Shown here piece by piece: positions 1 through 8,320 of a stretch of DNA of 64,000 nucleotides. The notes beneath the pieces are model-generated. The model had not been told where the DNA came from, did no database searches, and was given only the letters and a program-made list of their open reading frames with translations. Both the position numbers and the translations under genes were made by a program. The DNA comes from Kiritimatiellia bacterium (lineage in GTDB: Bacteria; Verrucomicrobiota; Kiritimatiellia; CAIQIC01; JAGNIJ01). The DNA lies in contig JAGNIJ010000014.1 of NCBI GenBank assembly GCA_018001225.1, forward strand, positions 19,404 to 83,403, read 5' to 3'. How positions within the stretch are numbered: the stretch's first letter is position 1; each line of letters opens with the position of its first letter.

Positions 1-396
1 TCCACCTCGGCCCTCCTGCGCGACAACTGCGACGAGTACATCTTCTACGAGGATCTCACGCTGGGCCAGGAGGAGCCGGAGGACATCCCCGGCGCCGACG
101 ACAAGCAGAAGGAGGTCTTCGGCATGCTGCTGGAGGCGCTCCAGGCCCTGCGCCGCGAGAACCGCGAGACGCTGTGGTCGTCCCTGATCAAGACCACGAT
201 CAAGCGCAAGAACCCCTCGTTCAACGAGGCGGCCTACGGCTACAAGAGCTTCAGCCGGATGCTCGAGGACGCGGCGCAGCAGGGGGTGATCGAACTCCAG
301 CGCGACGCGGCCGACCGCACGCACATCGTCACCGCGTTCGGCGGCGATGTGCGCGGCAAAGCGTCGGCCGCCGGGGGAAGCCGCCGCCGGCGATAG
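1..396 (+). CDS. NYN-domain / OST-HTH (LOTUS) protein, C-terminal part
   Basis: The reading frame is open from base 1 and the start lies upstream of the window, so only the last 131 residues are seen. The first residues (LLRDNCDEYIFYEDL) look like the end of an NYN/LabA-type PIN-like nuclease domain, where this position usually reads as an Asp-containing strand followed by a Tyr/Asp pair. Residues about 45-110 fit a winged-helix OST-HTH/LOTUS domain (WSSLIKTTIKRKNPSFNE, then a Gly-Tyr-Lys-Ser-Phe stretch), which in this family follows the nuclease domain and is thought to bind RNA. The C-terminus is a basic Gly/Arg tail. The role would be RNA binding or processing, inferred from the family. 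It precedes pdxH by 33 bp in the same direction. Confidence 0.75.
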   Translation, partial: STSALLRDNCDEYIFYEDLTLGQEEPEDIPGADDKQKEVFGMLLEALQALRRENRETLWSSLIKTTIKRKNPSFNEAAYGYKSFSRMLEDAAQQGVIELQRDAADRTHIVTAFGGDVRGKASAAGGSRRRR

Positions 397-429
397 GCCG
401 GCGCGCCTCACGGGAGAACGCGTCGAGCC

Positions 430-1071
430 ATGTCCCTGCGCGCGAAGCTATATTCCCTAAAGGGCCTGCTGGGCGGGCTGCACGAGCGGGACCTGGACCC
501 GGATCCCGTAGCCCAGTTCAACGCCTGGTACCGCGCGGCCCGGCGGCTCTGGCTGCCGCAGCCCGACGCCTTTACCCTCGCGACGGCGGGCGCGGACGGC
601 CGGCCCTCGGGCCGCCTTCTGCTGCTCAAGGGCGCGGACGAAAAGGGATTCGTGTTCTACACGAACTACGACAGCCGCAAGGCCTCCGAACTCGCCGCCA
701 ATCCGCGCGCGACGATGGTCTTCTTCTGGACCGAGTTCTACCGCCAGGTCCGCGTCGAGGGACGGCTGGAGAAGGTCTCCAACGCCGAGTCGGACGCCTA
801 CTTCGCTTCCCGTCCCCGGGGCAGCCAGATCGGGGCGTGGGCCTCGCGCCAGAGCGCGGAGATCGCCGGCCGTGAAGTCCTGGAGGCGCGCTGCCGGGAG
901 ATCGAGCAGCGCTTCGCCGGGCAGCCGGTGCCGCGCCCGCCGAACTGGGGCGGATACCGGTTGATCCCGGACCGTATCGAGTTCTGGCAAGGCCGGCCCA
1001 GCCGCCTGCACGACCGGCTGTGCTACCTGCGCGAGGGCTCGGGCTGGCGGGTGATCCGGCTCTCGCCGTGA
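430..1071 (+). CDS. pdxH: Pyridoxamine 5'-phosphate oxidase
   Basis: The product is 213 residues, close to the usual ~218 of PdxH, which oxidises pyridoxamine/pyridoxine 5'-phosphate to pyridoxal 5'-phosphate with FMN. Family signatures are present in order: [37 protein letters not shown], the [13 protein letters not shown](R)QS block, PPNWGGYRL and the C-terminal [13 protein letters not shown] that binds FMN and substrate. It starts at an ATG 33 bp after the preceding gene and could be co-transcribed with it. It ends 48 bp before the convergent amrB gene. Cytosolic; function is certain by family, regulation not visible. Confidence 0.95.
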   Translation: MSLRAKLYSLKGLLGGLHERDLDPDPVAQFNAWYRAARRLWLPQPDAFTLATAGADGRPSGRLLLLKGADEKGFVFYTNYDSRKASELAANPRATMVFFWTEFYRQVRVEGRLEKVSNAESDAYFASRPRGSQIGAWASRQSAEIAGREVLEARCREIEQRFAGQPVPRPPNWGGYRLIPDRIEFWQGRPSRLHDRLCYLREGSGWRVIRLSP

Positions 1072-1119
1072 AGCGTTCGGGCCACCCTTCTGCAATAAAC
1101 CGTGGAAGTCCTGGCCCGG

Positions 1120-1911
1120 TTACGTGAACACGTACGCCCCGTAGCCCACCACCTCGTCCCGCGGCCCGGCGGTGTCGCCGGAGCTGCGCAGGTCGATGGT
1201 CTGGACCGTGAGCCCGTGCCGCTGCGCCGCGAGGAGCAGCCCGGCGATCGGCAGGCGGCCGCAGGCCTGCTCGGGGTCCAGCTCTTCCGGATGAAGCTGC
1301 TCGATCGCCTTGGAGGCGGCCTCGTCCAGCCGGCGGGCCTCCTTGTACGGATGGTAGTGGCTCAAATCCGAGCTGACGACGATCAGCGTTTCCGGCCCGC
1401 CCCAGAGCGCCTCCAGCACCTCGGCGACCTCTTCGGGTTCCGCGTCGCCGACGGCGAGCGGGACCAGCTGGAAATCTTCGAGGACCATCTGCAGGAATGG
1501 GAGCTGGACCTCCAGGCTGTGCTCCATCGCGTGGGCCTGGTCGATGACCCGTACAAAGCGAAGGGCGGCGAGCGGCGTCGCGGCCTCGGCGTCCACCGGC
1601 ACATCCCCCAGCGGCGTGGCGAAGGCCCGCGCCCCGCTCAAGGCCAGGCCCCGGAACGCCACCCGGTGCGACGGGCCGAGCAGGACGACGCGGCGGATCC
1701 GGCCGCGGGCCGGCTGAATCCGCGCGTAGGCCGACGCGGCGATGGGCCCGGAATAGATGTAGCCGGCGTGCGGGGCGATGAGGGCCTTGGGAACCGGCCC
1801 CGCCGTCTCGACCGCTTGAAGCCAGCCGGAGATCATGGCGCGCAGTTCGCCGGCGGCCGAGGGATAGAACATCCCGGCCACGGCGGGACGGCGTATGCCG
1901 GTGGTATTCAT
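1120..1911 (-). CDS. amrB: AmmeMemoRadiSam system protein B (Memo-like)
   Basis: This 264-residue protein belongs to the Memo family, structurally related to extradiol dioxygenases. Visible landmarks are APHAGYIYSG (His48), LLGPSHR (His82), the HSLEVQLPFLQ segment, SSDLSHY and ACGRLPIAGLL, which together carry the His/His/Cys metal ligands described for human MEMO1. I placed the start at the ATG giving MNTTGIRRPAVAGMFYP, the conserved family N-terminus; a longer in-frame extension is possible but lacks similarity. A TATGCT hexamer sits 10 nt upstream (1922-1927). The gene is divergent from amrS with an 84-bp gap. The usual third partner, the AMMECR1-domain protein A, is not in the window. The biochemical role of the system in bacteria is unsettled. 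Confidence 0.88.
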   Translation of the reverse strand: MNTTGIRRPAVAGMFYPSAAGELRAMISGWLQAVETAGPVPKALIAPHAGYIYSGPIAASAYARIQPARGRIRRVVLLGPSHRVAFRGLALSGARAFATPLGDVPVDAEAATPLAALRFVRVIDQAHAMEHSLEVQLPFLQMVLEDFQLVPLAVGDAEPEEVAEVLEALWGGPETLIVVSSDLSHYHPYKEARRLDEAASKAIEQLHPEELDPEQACGRLPIAGLLLAAQRHGLTVQTIDLRSSGDTAGPRDEVVGYGAYVFT

Positions 1912-1995
1912 GGTCAATTCCAGCATACGCCGGTGCGCCGGAGGCGGCAAGACCCGGCTGGATTGCCGAGGGGGAAGGCGTAAAATAGGAACAGG

Positions 1996-3087
1996 ATGGC
2001 GGGCGACTATCCAGAGGGGCCGGTCGTGCCGGCCCGTTACGGGCGGAAACTCCCAGACGGGCGGGTGCAATGCACAGTCTGTCCCCACGAGTGCCGCCTT
2101 AAAGAGGGCCAGCGCGGCATCTGCTTCGTGCGGGCGTGCCAGGGCGGCGAGCTTGTGCTGACAACGTACGGCCGCTCAAGCGGCTTCTGCGTGGACCCGA
2201 TCGAGAAGAAGCCCCTGAACCATTTCCTGCCGGGCACCCCGGTGCTGTCGTTCGGCACGGCGGGCTGCAACCTGGCCTGCCGGTTCTGCCAGAACTGGCA
2301 CATCAGCAAGGCGCGGGAGATGGACCTTCTCGCCGAGCGGGCCGGGCCCGAAGCGATCGCCCGCGCCGCCCGGCGCGCCGGCTGCCGGAGCGTGGCGTTT
2401 ACATACAACGATCCGGTGATCTTCCTGGAGTACGCCGTGGCTGCCGCGGAGGCCTGCCGCCGCGAGGGGATTAAAACCGTGGCCGTGACGGCGGGCTACA
2501 TCCACGGCGAGGCGCGCAAGGAGTTCTTTGCGGCGATGGACGCCGCCAACGTGGACCTGAAGTCGTTTACGGACCGGTTCTACCGCGAGCTCTGCGGCGG
2601 CGACCTGCAGACCGTCCTCGACACGCTGCTATACCTCAAGAGGGAAACCCGGGTCTGGTTCGAGATTACCACCCTGCTGATCCCCGGCGAAAACGACTCC
2701 GAGGAGGAGGTCGACGCGCTGTCCCGCTGGGTGGCCGCGGAACTGGGGCCCGACGTGCCCCTCCACTTCACGGCGTTCTACCCGACGTGGAAGATGACCG
2801 ACCGGCCCCCGACGCCGGCGGCCACGCTGCGCCGGGCCCGGCAACAGGCCCTGCGCGCCGGCCTGCGCTACGTCTACACGGGCAACGTGCGGGACCCGGA
2901 GGGCGCCGCGACGCGGTGTCACGCCTGCGGGAGCGTGCTGATCGGCCGGGACGGCTACGACCTGACGGAGTGGGGGTTGGCGGAGGAGGGGCGCTGCCGC
3001 CGCTGCGGGACCGCGTGCGCGGGGGTGTTCGAAGAAAAGCCCGGTGCCTGGGGCGGCCGCTGTGTCCCTGTGCGGCCGGGCTCCTGA
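1996..3087 (+). CDS. amrS: AmmeMemoRadiSam system radical SAM enzyme
   Basis: The 363-residue product has the radical SAM cysteine motif CNLACRFC (Cys91, Cys95, Cys98), preceded by a Cys cluster near residues 26-43 (CTVCPHEC, then GICF) that resembles pyruvate-formate-lyase-activating relatives. FTYNDPVIFLEY and NVDLKSF match the family. The C-terminal ~65 residues hold two CxxC pairs (CHAC and CRRC) forming a zinc-ribbon-like tail, so it is longer than minimal radical SAM activases. A TAAAAT hexamer lies 9 nt before the ATG, followed by AGGAACAGG, which could be a ribosome site. It is divergent from amrB, its known functional associate. Substrate unknown. It ends 2 bp before the convergent pilT stop. 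Confidence 0.9.
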   Translation: MAGDYPEGPVVPARYGRKLPDGRVQCTVCPHECRLKEGQRGICFVRACQGGELVLTTYGRSSGFCVDPIEKKPLNHFLPGTPVLSFGTAGCNLACRFCQNWHISKAREMDLLAERAGPEAIARAARRAGCRSVAFTYNDPVIFLEYAVAAAEACRREGIKTVAVTAGYIHGEARKEFFAAMDAANVDLKSFTDRFYRELCGGDLQTVLDTLLYLKRETRVWFEITTLLIPGENDSEEEVDALSRWVAAELGPDVPLHFTAFYPTWKMTDRPPTPAATLRRARQQALRAGLRYVYTGNVRDPEGAATRCHACGSVLIGRDGYDLTEWGLAEEGRCRRCGTACAGVFEEKPGAWGGRCVPVRPGS

Positions 3088-3089
3088 CG

Positions 3090-4181
3090 CTACGTCGCCA
3101 GGATCCGCTTGGACTCGTCGAGGAAGATCCCTTTCAGGTTCATCCGCAACTGCTCGACATTGCCCGCCCGGGCCATGCCCTCTTCCTCGGTGATCTGGCC
3201 CGACTTGATCATCTTGTAGATGGCCTGGTTGAACGTCTGCATGCCGTCCGCCTCGCCGGTCTCGATGGCGGCGGCCAGGACCTCAAGGGAGTTTTTCTCG
3301 ATCAGCTTCCGGACGGTCGGCGTGTTGATCATGATCTCCGTCGCCGGCACCACGCCGCCCCGGATCGCAGGGATCAGCCGCTGGCAGATGACCGCCTTGA
3401 GGTTATTCGCCAGGCTCATGCGCACCTGGTCGCGCTCGGTGTGCGGGAAGAAGTTCAGGATGCGGGACAGGGTCTGGCTGGCCGTGTCGGTGTGGAGCGT
3501 GGTCAGCACCAGGTGCCCCGTCTCGGAGGCGGCCAGGGCGGCGGTGAAGCTCTCGGCGTCGCGCATCTCGCCGACCATGATGACGTCCGGGTCCTGGCGG
3601 AGCATGAACTTCAGCGCGGTGTGGAAGGACACCGTATCCAGCCCGATTTCGCGCTGGGAAATCGAGGACTGCGCGTCCTCGAACTCGTACTCGATGGGGT
3701 CCTCGACCGTAATGATGCGCCGCTTGAAGTGGACGTTGATGTGCTGGATCATCGACGCGAGCGTCGTGGACTTGCCGCTGCCGGTGGTCCCGGTGGCGAG
3801 CACGATGCCGCGGGGCACCTCGGCCAGTTTCTGCAGGATGGGCGGCAGGTGCAAATCCTCGAACCCCGGGATCTTCGACTTGACGTGCCGCATGGCCACG
3901 GCGGGCAGGCCCTGGCTCTGGAACACGTTCACGCGGAACCGGCCGACCTCCTCCAGCCGGTACGAAAAATCCAGTTCGTGCTTGTGGTCGATGGACGCCT
4001 GAAGGTGCGCGGGGACCAGTTCCCTCACGAAGTCCTTCAACTGCTCGGGCGTCAGGGGCTCGGGACGGGCGTCCTCGAGGTTGGCGTGCACGCGGAAGAG
4101 GGGCGGTTGGTGCGCCTTCAAATGGACGTCCGAGGCGCCGCGGCGCACGGCCTCGGTCAGAAGTTCTCGCAGTAGGGACAT
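3090..4181 (-). CDS. pilT: Type IV pilus retraction ATPase PilT
   Basis: The 363-residue product has the size and order of PilT: N-terminal PAS-like domain (SDVHLKAHQPPLFRV), Walker A GTTGSGKST at 131-139, the Asp box VEDPIEYEF, Walker B DVIMVGEMRD and His box TLHT. It is a hexameric cytoplasmic motor that depolymerises type IV pili for twitching motility or DNA uptake. I start it at the ATG giving MSLLRELL, because the longer frame upstream is only the shadow of the preceding gene. Its start overlaps the end of the PilZ-like gene by 25 bp, so the two are translationally coupled. No pilus structural genes lie in the window. Confidence 0.93.
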   Translation of the reverse strand: MSLLRELLTEAVRRGASDVHLKAHQPPLFRVHANLEDARPEPLTPEQLKDFVRELVPAHLQASIDHKHELDFSYRLEEVGRFRVNVFQSQGLPAVAMRHVKSKIPGFEDLHLPPILQKLAEVPRGIVLATGTTGSGKSTTLASMIQHINVHFKRRIITVEDPIEYEFEDAQSSISQREIGLDTVSFHTALKFMLRQDPDVIMVGEMRDAESFTAALAASETGHLVLTTLHTDTASQTLSRILNFFPHTERDQVRMSLANNLKAVICQRLIPAIRGGVVPATEIMINTPTVRKLIEKNSLEVLAAAIETGEADGMQTFNQAIYKMIKSGQITEEEGMARAGNVEQLRMNLKGIFLDESKRILAT

Positions 4182-4519
4182 AGGTGCTTGCCCGCCTTCG
4201 CCATGCAGCGGATCCGATCGCGCTTGGAGTCCGGCAGGTCCAGGAACTTGATCCAGATCCGGAACATGTCGCGGTTCTCCAGCGGCTTGCAATGCACCAC
4301 GACCCCGGAACACTGGATCTCCTCCGAACCTTTCTTGCCGGTGGGGAGCGCCACGCGGAATTCCATGATCTGGAACTCGGGAATCCGCCGTGGCGAGTAA
4401 AACTGGACCCCGAGCGGACACACCCGGAACCCCTCGGGCTGCTCCACGGGATTGTCGTCGCAAACGAAGACGCTGACCGCTTCCTGTTTTTTCACCGGGC
4501 TGGCCGATCCGATGCGCAT
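4157..4519 (-). CDS. PilZ-like domain protein, coupled to pilT
   Basis: This 120-residue protein has a core (FRVALPTG, then CSGVVVHC and MFRIWIKFLDLP) with the strand pattern of a PilZ domain. The RxxxR and (D/N)xSxxG residues that bind cyclic di-GMP in canonical PilZ domains are not seen, so it may be a non-binding variant. The last residues include CPYC, which could bind metal or form a disulfide. It overlaps pilT by 25 bp, arguing for a role in pilus motor control; that is inference from position and fold. A TATAGT hexamer lies 9 nt upstream of the ATG (4529-4534), so the operon probably starts here with little or no leader. Confidence 0.6.
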   Translation of the reverse strand: MRIGSASPVKKQEAVSVFVCDDNPVEQPEGFRVCPLGVQFYSPRRIPEFQIMEFRVALPTGKKGSEEIQCSGVVVHCKPLENRDMFRIWIKFLDLPDSKRDRIRCMAKAGKHLCPYCENF

Positions 4520-4579
4520 GATGTTGGCACTATACGAGAGCTTGGACCCGGGCTCAATCTAAAGCAGCCCGGGCTCCCT

Positions 4580-4731
4580 GTCAAATGGGCAGCCATTCTA
4601 CTTGTGGCGCTTTTCGGCGCCGGAATCACAGCGGGTTCGGAGCCCCGCTGTACTTTCAACAGACGTCCGCGGCACAGCAGGCGCTATGAGCCTGCTGCTC
4701 TGCCCAAAATGAGAATGGCTGGTCAAATGGG
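4580..4731. mobile_element. MITE-like element with 10-bp TIRs and 10-bp target duplication
   Basis: A 132-bp body (4590-4721) begins with CAGCCATTCT and ends with its exact reverse complement AGAATGGCTG. It is flanked on both sides by the direct repeat GTCAAATGGG (4580-4589 and 4722-4731). Inside are further hairpins: one built on ACAGCGGG/CCCGCTGT and one on CAGCAGGC/GCCTGCTG. There is no room for a transposase. This is the layout of a non-autonomous miniature inverted-repeat element inserted between the PilZ-like gene and galE. Whether other copies exist in the genome cannot be seen here. Confidence 0.6.
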
Positions 4732-4732
4732 C

Positions 4733-4762
4733 TTGCGGCCGGGAACGGGCCGCGCCTATGAT
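4733..4762 (+). promoter_or_regulatory. Putative galE promoter
   Basis: TTGCGG (4733-4738), an 18-bp spacer and TATGAT (4757-4762) fit a sigma-70-type promoter. The ATG of galE is only 8 nt after the -10 hexamer, which would give a transcript with almost no leader. The -35 begins 1 bp after the right target duplication of the MITE-like element. Confidence 0.45.
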
Positions 4763-4770
4763 GCCTGTCC

Positions 4771-5742
4771 ATGAAGATTTTCCTGACCGGCGGCGCGGGC
4801 TATATCGGCAGCATCACCAGCGAACTCCTGCTGGACGCGGGGCACGAGGTCGTCGTCTTCGACAACCTCGAGCGCGGGCACGCGGAGGCGCTGGATCCCC
4901 GCGCCCGGTTCGTCCGCGGCGACCTCCGGGAGCGCGGGCAGATCCTGGACGCCCTGGCCGCCGCCCGGCCGGAGGCCGTCATGCATTTCGCCGCCTATGC
5001 CCTCGTGGGGGAGTCCATGCAGGATCCCCAGCTGTACTTTCGCAACAACGTGGCCGGCGGCGTGAACCTGCTGGACGCCGCCCTGGCCCAGAAGGTCCGC
5101 AAATTCATCTTCTCGTCCACCTGCGCCACGTACGGCGTACCCGACCGGCTGCCCATGACGGAAGAAACGGCGCAGCGGCCGGCGAACCCGTACGGGGAGT
5201 CGAAGCTGATGTTCGAAAAAATCCTGGCCTGGGCACAGCAGCTCCACGGCATCGAACCGGTGTTCCTCCGCTATTTCAACGCCTGCGGCGCGACGAAAAA
5301 GCTGGGCGAGGACCACGAGCCGGAAACCCACCTGATCCCCAACGTCATGCGGACCGCCCTCGGCAGGCAGCCCGCCGTGCAGATGTTCGGCGACGACTAC
5401 GACACGCCCGACGGGACCTGTATCCGGGACTACATTCACATCGTCGACCTGGCCCAGGCGCATATCCTCGCGCTGCGCGAGGGCATCTCGGGGGCTTTCA
5501 ATCTCGGGAACGGAGAGGGCTTTTCGGTCAAACAAGTGATCGAGGCCGCCCGGGAGGTTACGGGCCTCCCGATCCCCGTGAACCAGGCGCCGCGCCGCCC
5601 CGGCGATCCGCCCCGTCTCGTGGCGGCCGCGCGCAAGGCGGCGGCCGTCCTCGGCTGGAAGCCGAAGTATCCCGACCTGCGCACCATCCTCCAGCATGCC
5701 TGGGCCTGGCACCAGGCCCACCCGCGGGGATATGCCCCGTGA
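4771..5742 (+). CDS. galE: UDP-glucose 4-epimerase
   Basis: The 323-residue product is an extended short-chain dehydrogenase/reductase. It has the NAD-binding GGAGYIG at residues 7-13, DNLERGH after the second strand (typical of GalE), the catalytic Ser in SSTCATYG near 115-116 and YGESK giving Tyr141-x3-Lys145. YFNACGA, HLIPNV and DGTCIRDYIHIVDLAQAH are strongly GalE-like. It interconverts UDP-glucose and UDP-galactose in the cytosol for envelope sugars. Translation of cinA begins inside its stop codon (GTGA overlap), so the two are coupled. No Shine-Dalgarno is seen before the ATG. Confidence 0.93.
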   Translation: MKIFLTGGAGYIGSITSELLLDAGHEVVVFDNLERGHAEALDPRARFVRGDLRERGQILDALAAARPEAVMHFAAYALVGESMQDPQLYFRNNVAGGVNLLDAALAQKVRKFIFSSTCATYGVPDRLPMTEETAQRPANPYGESKLMFEKILAWAQQLHGIEPVFLRYFNACGATKKLGEDHEPETHLIPNVMRTALGRQPAVQMFGDDYDTPDGTCIRDYIHIVDLAQAHILALREGISGAFNLGNGEGFSVKQVIEAAREVTGLPIPVNQAPRRPGDPPRLVAAARKAAAVLGWKPKYPDLRTILQHAWAWHQAHPRGYAP

Positions 5743-7010
5743 AGCCCGTCGTGGAATTGATTACGACCGGCAGCGAGCTCTTGAGCGGCCGCACCGTCAA
5801 CCGCCATGCCCAGGTGCTGGGCGCGCACCTGGATCGGCTGGGCTTCCAGTTGATCCGCGACACCACGGTGCCCGACGACCTGCCGGCCATACGGGACGTG
5901 CTGAAGTGGGCGCTGACCCGCGTGGACGTGGTGATCGTCAGCGGGGGCCTGGGGCCGACCAGCGACGACATGACCCCGGAAGCCGTCGCCGGCCTGTTCG
6001 GGCGATCGGTGGTCGTGGATGCCGGATCCCTGGAAGCGCTGCGCCGCCGGTACGAGCGGCTCGGGCGGGCGGTGACGCCGGCGGCCGAGCGCCAGGCGCG
6101 GATCGTGGAGAAGTCGGTCGCGCTTCCGAATCCCGTGGGCGTGGCGCCGGGCGAGCGGCTGGAGGTCGGCGGGAAGACCGTCTTCATCCTGCCGGGCCCG
6201 CCCGCCGAATTCCTGGCCATCCTCGAGCAGCACGTCCTGCCCTGGCTCGACGCGGCCTTGTCGGACCGGCCTGCCCCGACGCAATCCCTGCTCATGGTCT
6301 GCGGGCTGGGCGAGTCCGATATCGCCTCGGTGTTCGAGCAGGCTCATTTTCCGCCCGCCGGCCTCCAGACGGCGTACTGCGCCGCGCCCGGCCGGATCGA
6401 GGTGCGTTTCTCCGCGGAATCGACCGCCGGGGATCCCGAGGCCGCGGCCCGGGAGGCGGCACGGCTTCTCGGCGGCCACGTGTACTCGGTTCGACGCGAG
6501 GACCTCGAAGAAGTCGTCGGGCGGCTGCTGACCCTCCAATCCCGGACCCTGGCCGTGGCGGAATCCTGTACCGGCGGTCTGGTGGGGGCCCGGATCACGG
6601 CGGTCAGCGGCAGTTCAGCCTATTTCCGCGGCGGCGTGATCGTATATGCCAACGACATGAAGACCGCCGAACTGGGCGTGCCCGCCGACCTGATCGACGG
6701 GAAGGGCGCGGTCAGCCCGAAGGTGGCGGCCCATATGGCCCGGGCGGTGGCCGCGAAATTCAAAAGCGACTATGGCCTGTCGATCACCGGGATCGCCGGT
6801 CCGACCGGCGGAACTCCCGACAAGCCTGTCGGCCTCGTCTACATCGCCCTGGCCGAAAAAGACCGCGTGCAGGTGCGGCGATACCGGTTCGGCGGCGACC
6901 GCGAGCGGATCCGGGAGTGGAGCGTGCGCATGGCCCTCGACATGCTGCGCCGACGGCTCCAGGACGTGCCGGAAACGGATGATTTCGGAACCGACTGTAC
7001 GCAGGATTGA
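5739..7010 (+). CDS. cinA: CinA: nicotinamide-nucleotide amidase / MoCF-domain protein
   Basis: The product is 423 residues, normal for full-length CinA. The N-terminal MoCF-type domain carries ELITTGSELLSG, SGGLGPTSDD and LPGPPAEF. The C-terminal CinA domain carries AESCTGGLVGARIT, GGVIVYAND and SITGIAGPTGG. The family deamidates NMN and may also hydrolyse ADP-ribose for pyridine-nucleotide salvage. I chose the GTG at 5739, which overlaps the galE stop; the frame stays open far upstream but only as a shadow of galE. The link with galE is positional, with no obvious pathway connection. Confidence 0.92.
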   Translation: MKPVVELITTGSELLSGRTVNRHAQVLGAHLDRLGFQLIRDTTVPDDLPAIRDVLKWALTRVDVVIVSGGLGPTSDDMTPEAVAGLFGRSVVVDAGSLEALRRRYERLGRAVTPAAERQARIVEKSVALPNPVGVAPGERLEVGGKTVFILPGPPAEFLAILEQHVLPWLDAALSDRPAPTQSLLMVCGLGESDIASVFEQAHFPPAGLQTAYCAAPGRIEVRFSAESTAGDPEAAAREAARLLGGHVYSVRREDLEEVVGRLLTLQSRTLAVAESCTGGLVGARITAVSGSSAYFRGGVIVYANDMKTAELGVPADLIDGKGAVSPKVAAHMARAVAAKFKSDYGLSITGIAGPTGGTPDKPVGLVYIALAEKDRVQVRRYRFGGDRERIREWSVRMALDMLRRRLQDVPETDDFGTDCTQD

Positions 7011-7027
7011 TCTCCCCGACAATTCGC

Positions 7028-7055
7028 TTGCCATGGGGATGCAACCTGCTACTGT
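7028..7055 (+). promoter_or_regulatory. Putative infA promoter
   Basis: TTGCCA (7028-7033), 16 bp and TACTGT (7050-7055) precede the infA start by 27 nt, consistent with a housekeeping promoter. Assigned by eye only. Confidence 0.4.
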
Positions 7056-7082
7056 AGAACCGATTTCGACGGAAGCCTTTAC

Positions 7083-7313
7083 ATGACCAACGGCGCAAAA
7101 GAAGAACTGATCCAGGTGGACGGCGTGGTGACCAAGGTCCTGCCCGCCACGATGTACCGGGTCAAGCTCGCCAACGGCCACGAAATCCTGGCGCATATCT
7201 CCGGCAAGATGCGCAAGCACTTCATCAAGATCACCACCGGCGACAAGGTGACGGTGGAGATGTCGCCGTACGATCTGACCAAGGGCCGGATTACCTTCCG
7301 GCACAAGTTCTAG
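7083..7313 (+). CDS. infA: Translation initiation factor IF-1
   Basis: A 76-residue single S1/OB-fold protein, close to the usual 72. The conserved run [19 protein letters not shown], then [13 protein letters not shown] and [18 protein letters not shown] is diagnostic. IF-1 binds the A site of the 30S subunit with IF-2 and IF-3. It is a single-gene unit here, not embedded in a ribosomal operon. The N-terminal residues [11 protein letters not shown] are slightly longer than the norm. It is followed by a dispersed repeat at 7381-7453. Confidence 0.96.
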   Translation: MTNGAKEELIQVDGVVTKVLPATMYRVKLANGHEILAHISGKMRKHFIKITTGDKVTVEMSPYDLTKGRITFRHKF

Positions 7314-7380
7314 TCCGGTCTTCCTGCCCACGGGCACGCGTGTCGTGTCCCGGAAATAAGAAGCCCGGGAAAGGAAGCTT

Positions 7381-7453
7381 GTCATCCCGAGCGCAGCGAG
7401 GGATCTCTGTGTCGCTCAGAAAGTTGGAGATCCCTCACTTTGTTCGGGATGAC
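7381..7453. repeat. Dispersed inverted repeat GTCATCCCGA...TCGGGATGAC
   Basis: The 73-bp unit starts GTCATCCCGA and ends with the exact reverse complement. Inner segments AGGGATCTC and GAGATCCCT also pair, so the whole unit folds into one long hairpin. I recognise this sequence type (GTCATCCCGAGCGCAGCGAGG) as a widespread intergenic repeat in many environmental bacteria. It lies between the convergent infA and RluA-type genes, where the transcribed hairpin could also help termination. Confidence 0.8.
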
Positions 7454-7477
7454 AGCATAGTGTGGTTGGACACTGTA

Positions 7478-8320
7478 CTATAGCCCGAGCCGCAACCGGT
7501 TCAGCGTCCGCTTGAAATCCGCGGGAAGCGGCGCTTTCACGCGGATCGTTTCCCCGGTGGCGGGGTGGGGGAAGGCCAGGCCGGAGGCATGCAGCATCTG
7601 GCGGGGCACCTCCCGCAGCCGTGGATCGTCGAGGTCCCTCGTGAGATAGGACTTGTCCCCCAGGACGGGATGCCGGATGGACGCCATGTGCTTGCGGATC
7701 TGGTGCGTTCGCCCGGTCTCGATCAGGATCTTCACGTGGCTGGCGAAGGGGTTCCCGCTCAACAGCTTCACGTGCGTGACCGCCGGCAGGCCGTCGAGGG
7801 GATCGGTGATGGTGACGCCGGCCGCCGGGATGCGGCCCGCCACGATGGCGTGGTAGGTCTTCGTGACCGCCCGTTCCTTGAAGAGGGCGACGGCGATCTC
7901 GCGCGAGGCGGGATTCAGCGCGAACCAGAGGCAGCCGGTCGTGTCCCGGTCCAGGCGGTGCACGGCCTCGGCGGCCGGCAGGCGCAGGAGCCGCCGCAGG
8001 CGCTCCTCGACGCTGCCGGCGCCGTTCGTGGGCAGTCCCGCCGGCTTGTGGACAACCAGGTAGTTCCCGTCGCGGTACAGGATGGGGAGGGGGGCGTCCA
8101 CGGTGTCGGGCGCGGCCGCGGCCGCGCCCGGGATCTCGATCCGGTCCTCCGGCTGGAGCGGGTGCCGGGCCATCCAGGTTCGGCGGCCGTTCACGAACAC
8201 CAGCCGTTCGTCGAGCAGGCGCTTGGCCTGCTTCCGGGAAATGTTCAGGCGCCGCGCCAGGAAGATATCCAGCGGCGCGCCGGCCTCGGCGGCGCTCACC
8301 GTGATGGGCCGGTTTTTCAT
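7478..8320 (-). CDS. RluA-family RNA pseudouridine synthase
   Basis: The 280-residue product has an N-terminal S4 RNA-binding domain (LDIFLARRLNISRKQAKRLL, residues about 17-36). The RluA catalytic domain follows with HRLDRDTTG at 121-129, where Asp124 is the nucleophile, then VHKPAGLPTNG and GRTHQIRKHM. The enzyme isomerises specific uridines in rRNA or tRNA; the exact target (RluC, RluD or other subgroup) cannot be decided by reading. I chose the ATG giving MKNRPITVSAAEAG because of the S4 alignment. A TATGAT hexamer lies 6 nt upstream (8327-8332), implying a leaderless message. It converges on infA. Confidence 0.88.
   Translation of the reverse strand: MKNRPITVSAAEAGAPLDIFLARRLNISRKQAKRLLDERLVFVNGRRTWMARHPLQPEDRIEIPGAAAAAPDTVDAPLPILYRDGNYLVVHKPAGLPTNGAGSVEERLRRLLRLPAAEAVHRLDRDTTGCLWFALNPASREIAVALFKERAVTKTYHAIVAGRIPAAGVTITDPLDGLPAVTHVKLLSGNPFASHVKILIETGRTHQIRKHMASIRHPVLGDKSYLTRDLDDPRLREVPRQMLHASGLAFPHPATGETIRVKAPLPADFKRTLNRLRLGL

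Noticed and set aside
2787..4175. A plus-strand frame of 462 residues across the amrS end and pilT
   Set aside because: It runs antisense to pilT, whose Walker and Asp/His boxes are unmistakable.
4758..5738. An N-terminal extension of cinA back to 4758
   Set aside because: The extra residues are only galE read in another frame; CinA similarity starts at the GTG at 5739.
7314..7377. TCCCGG...CCGGGA after infA as a rho-independent terminator
   Set aside because: Only a 6-bp stem with an 11-nt loop and no T run; the following dispersed repeat is a better hairpin.
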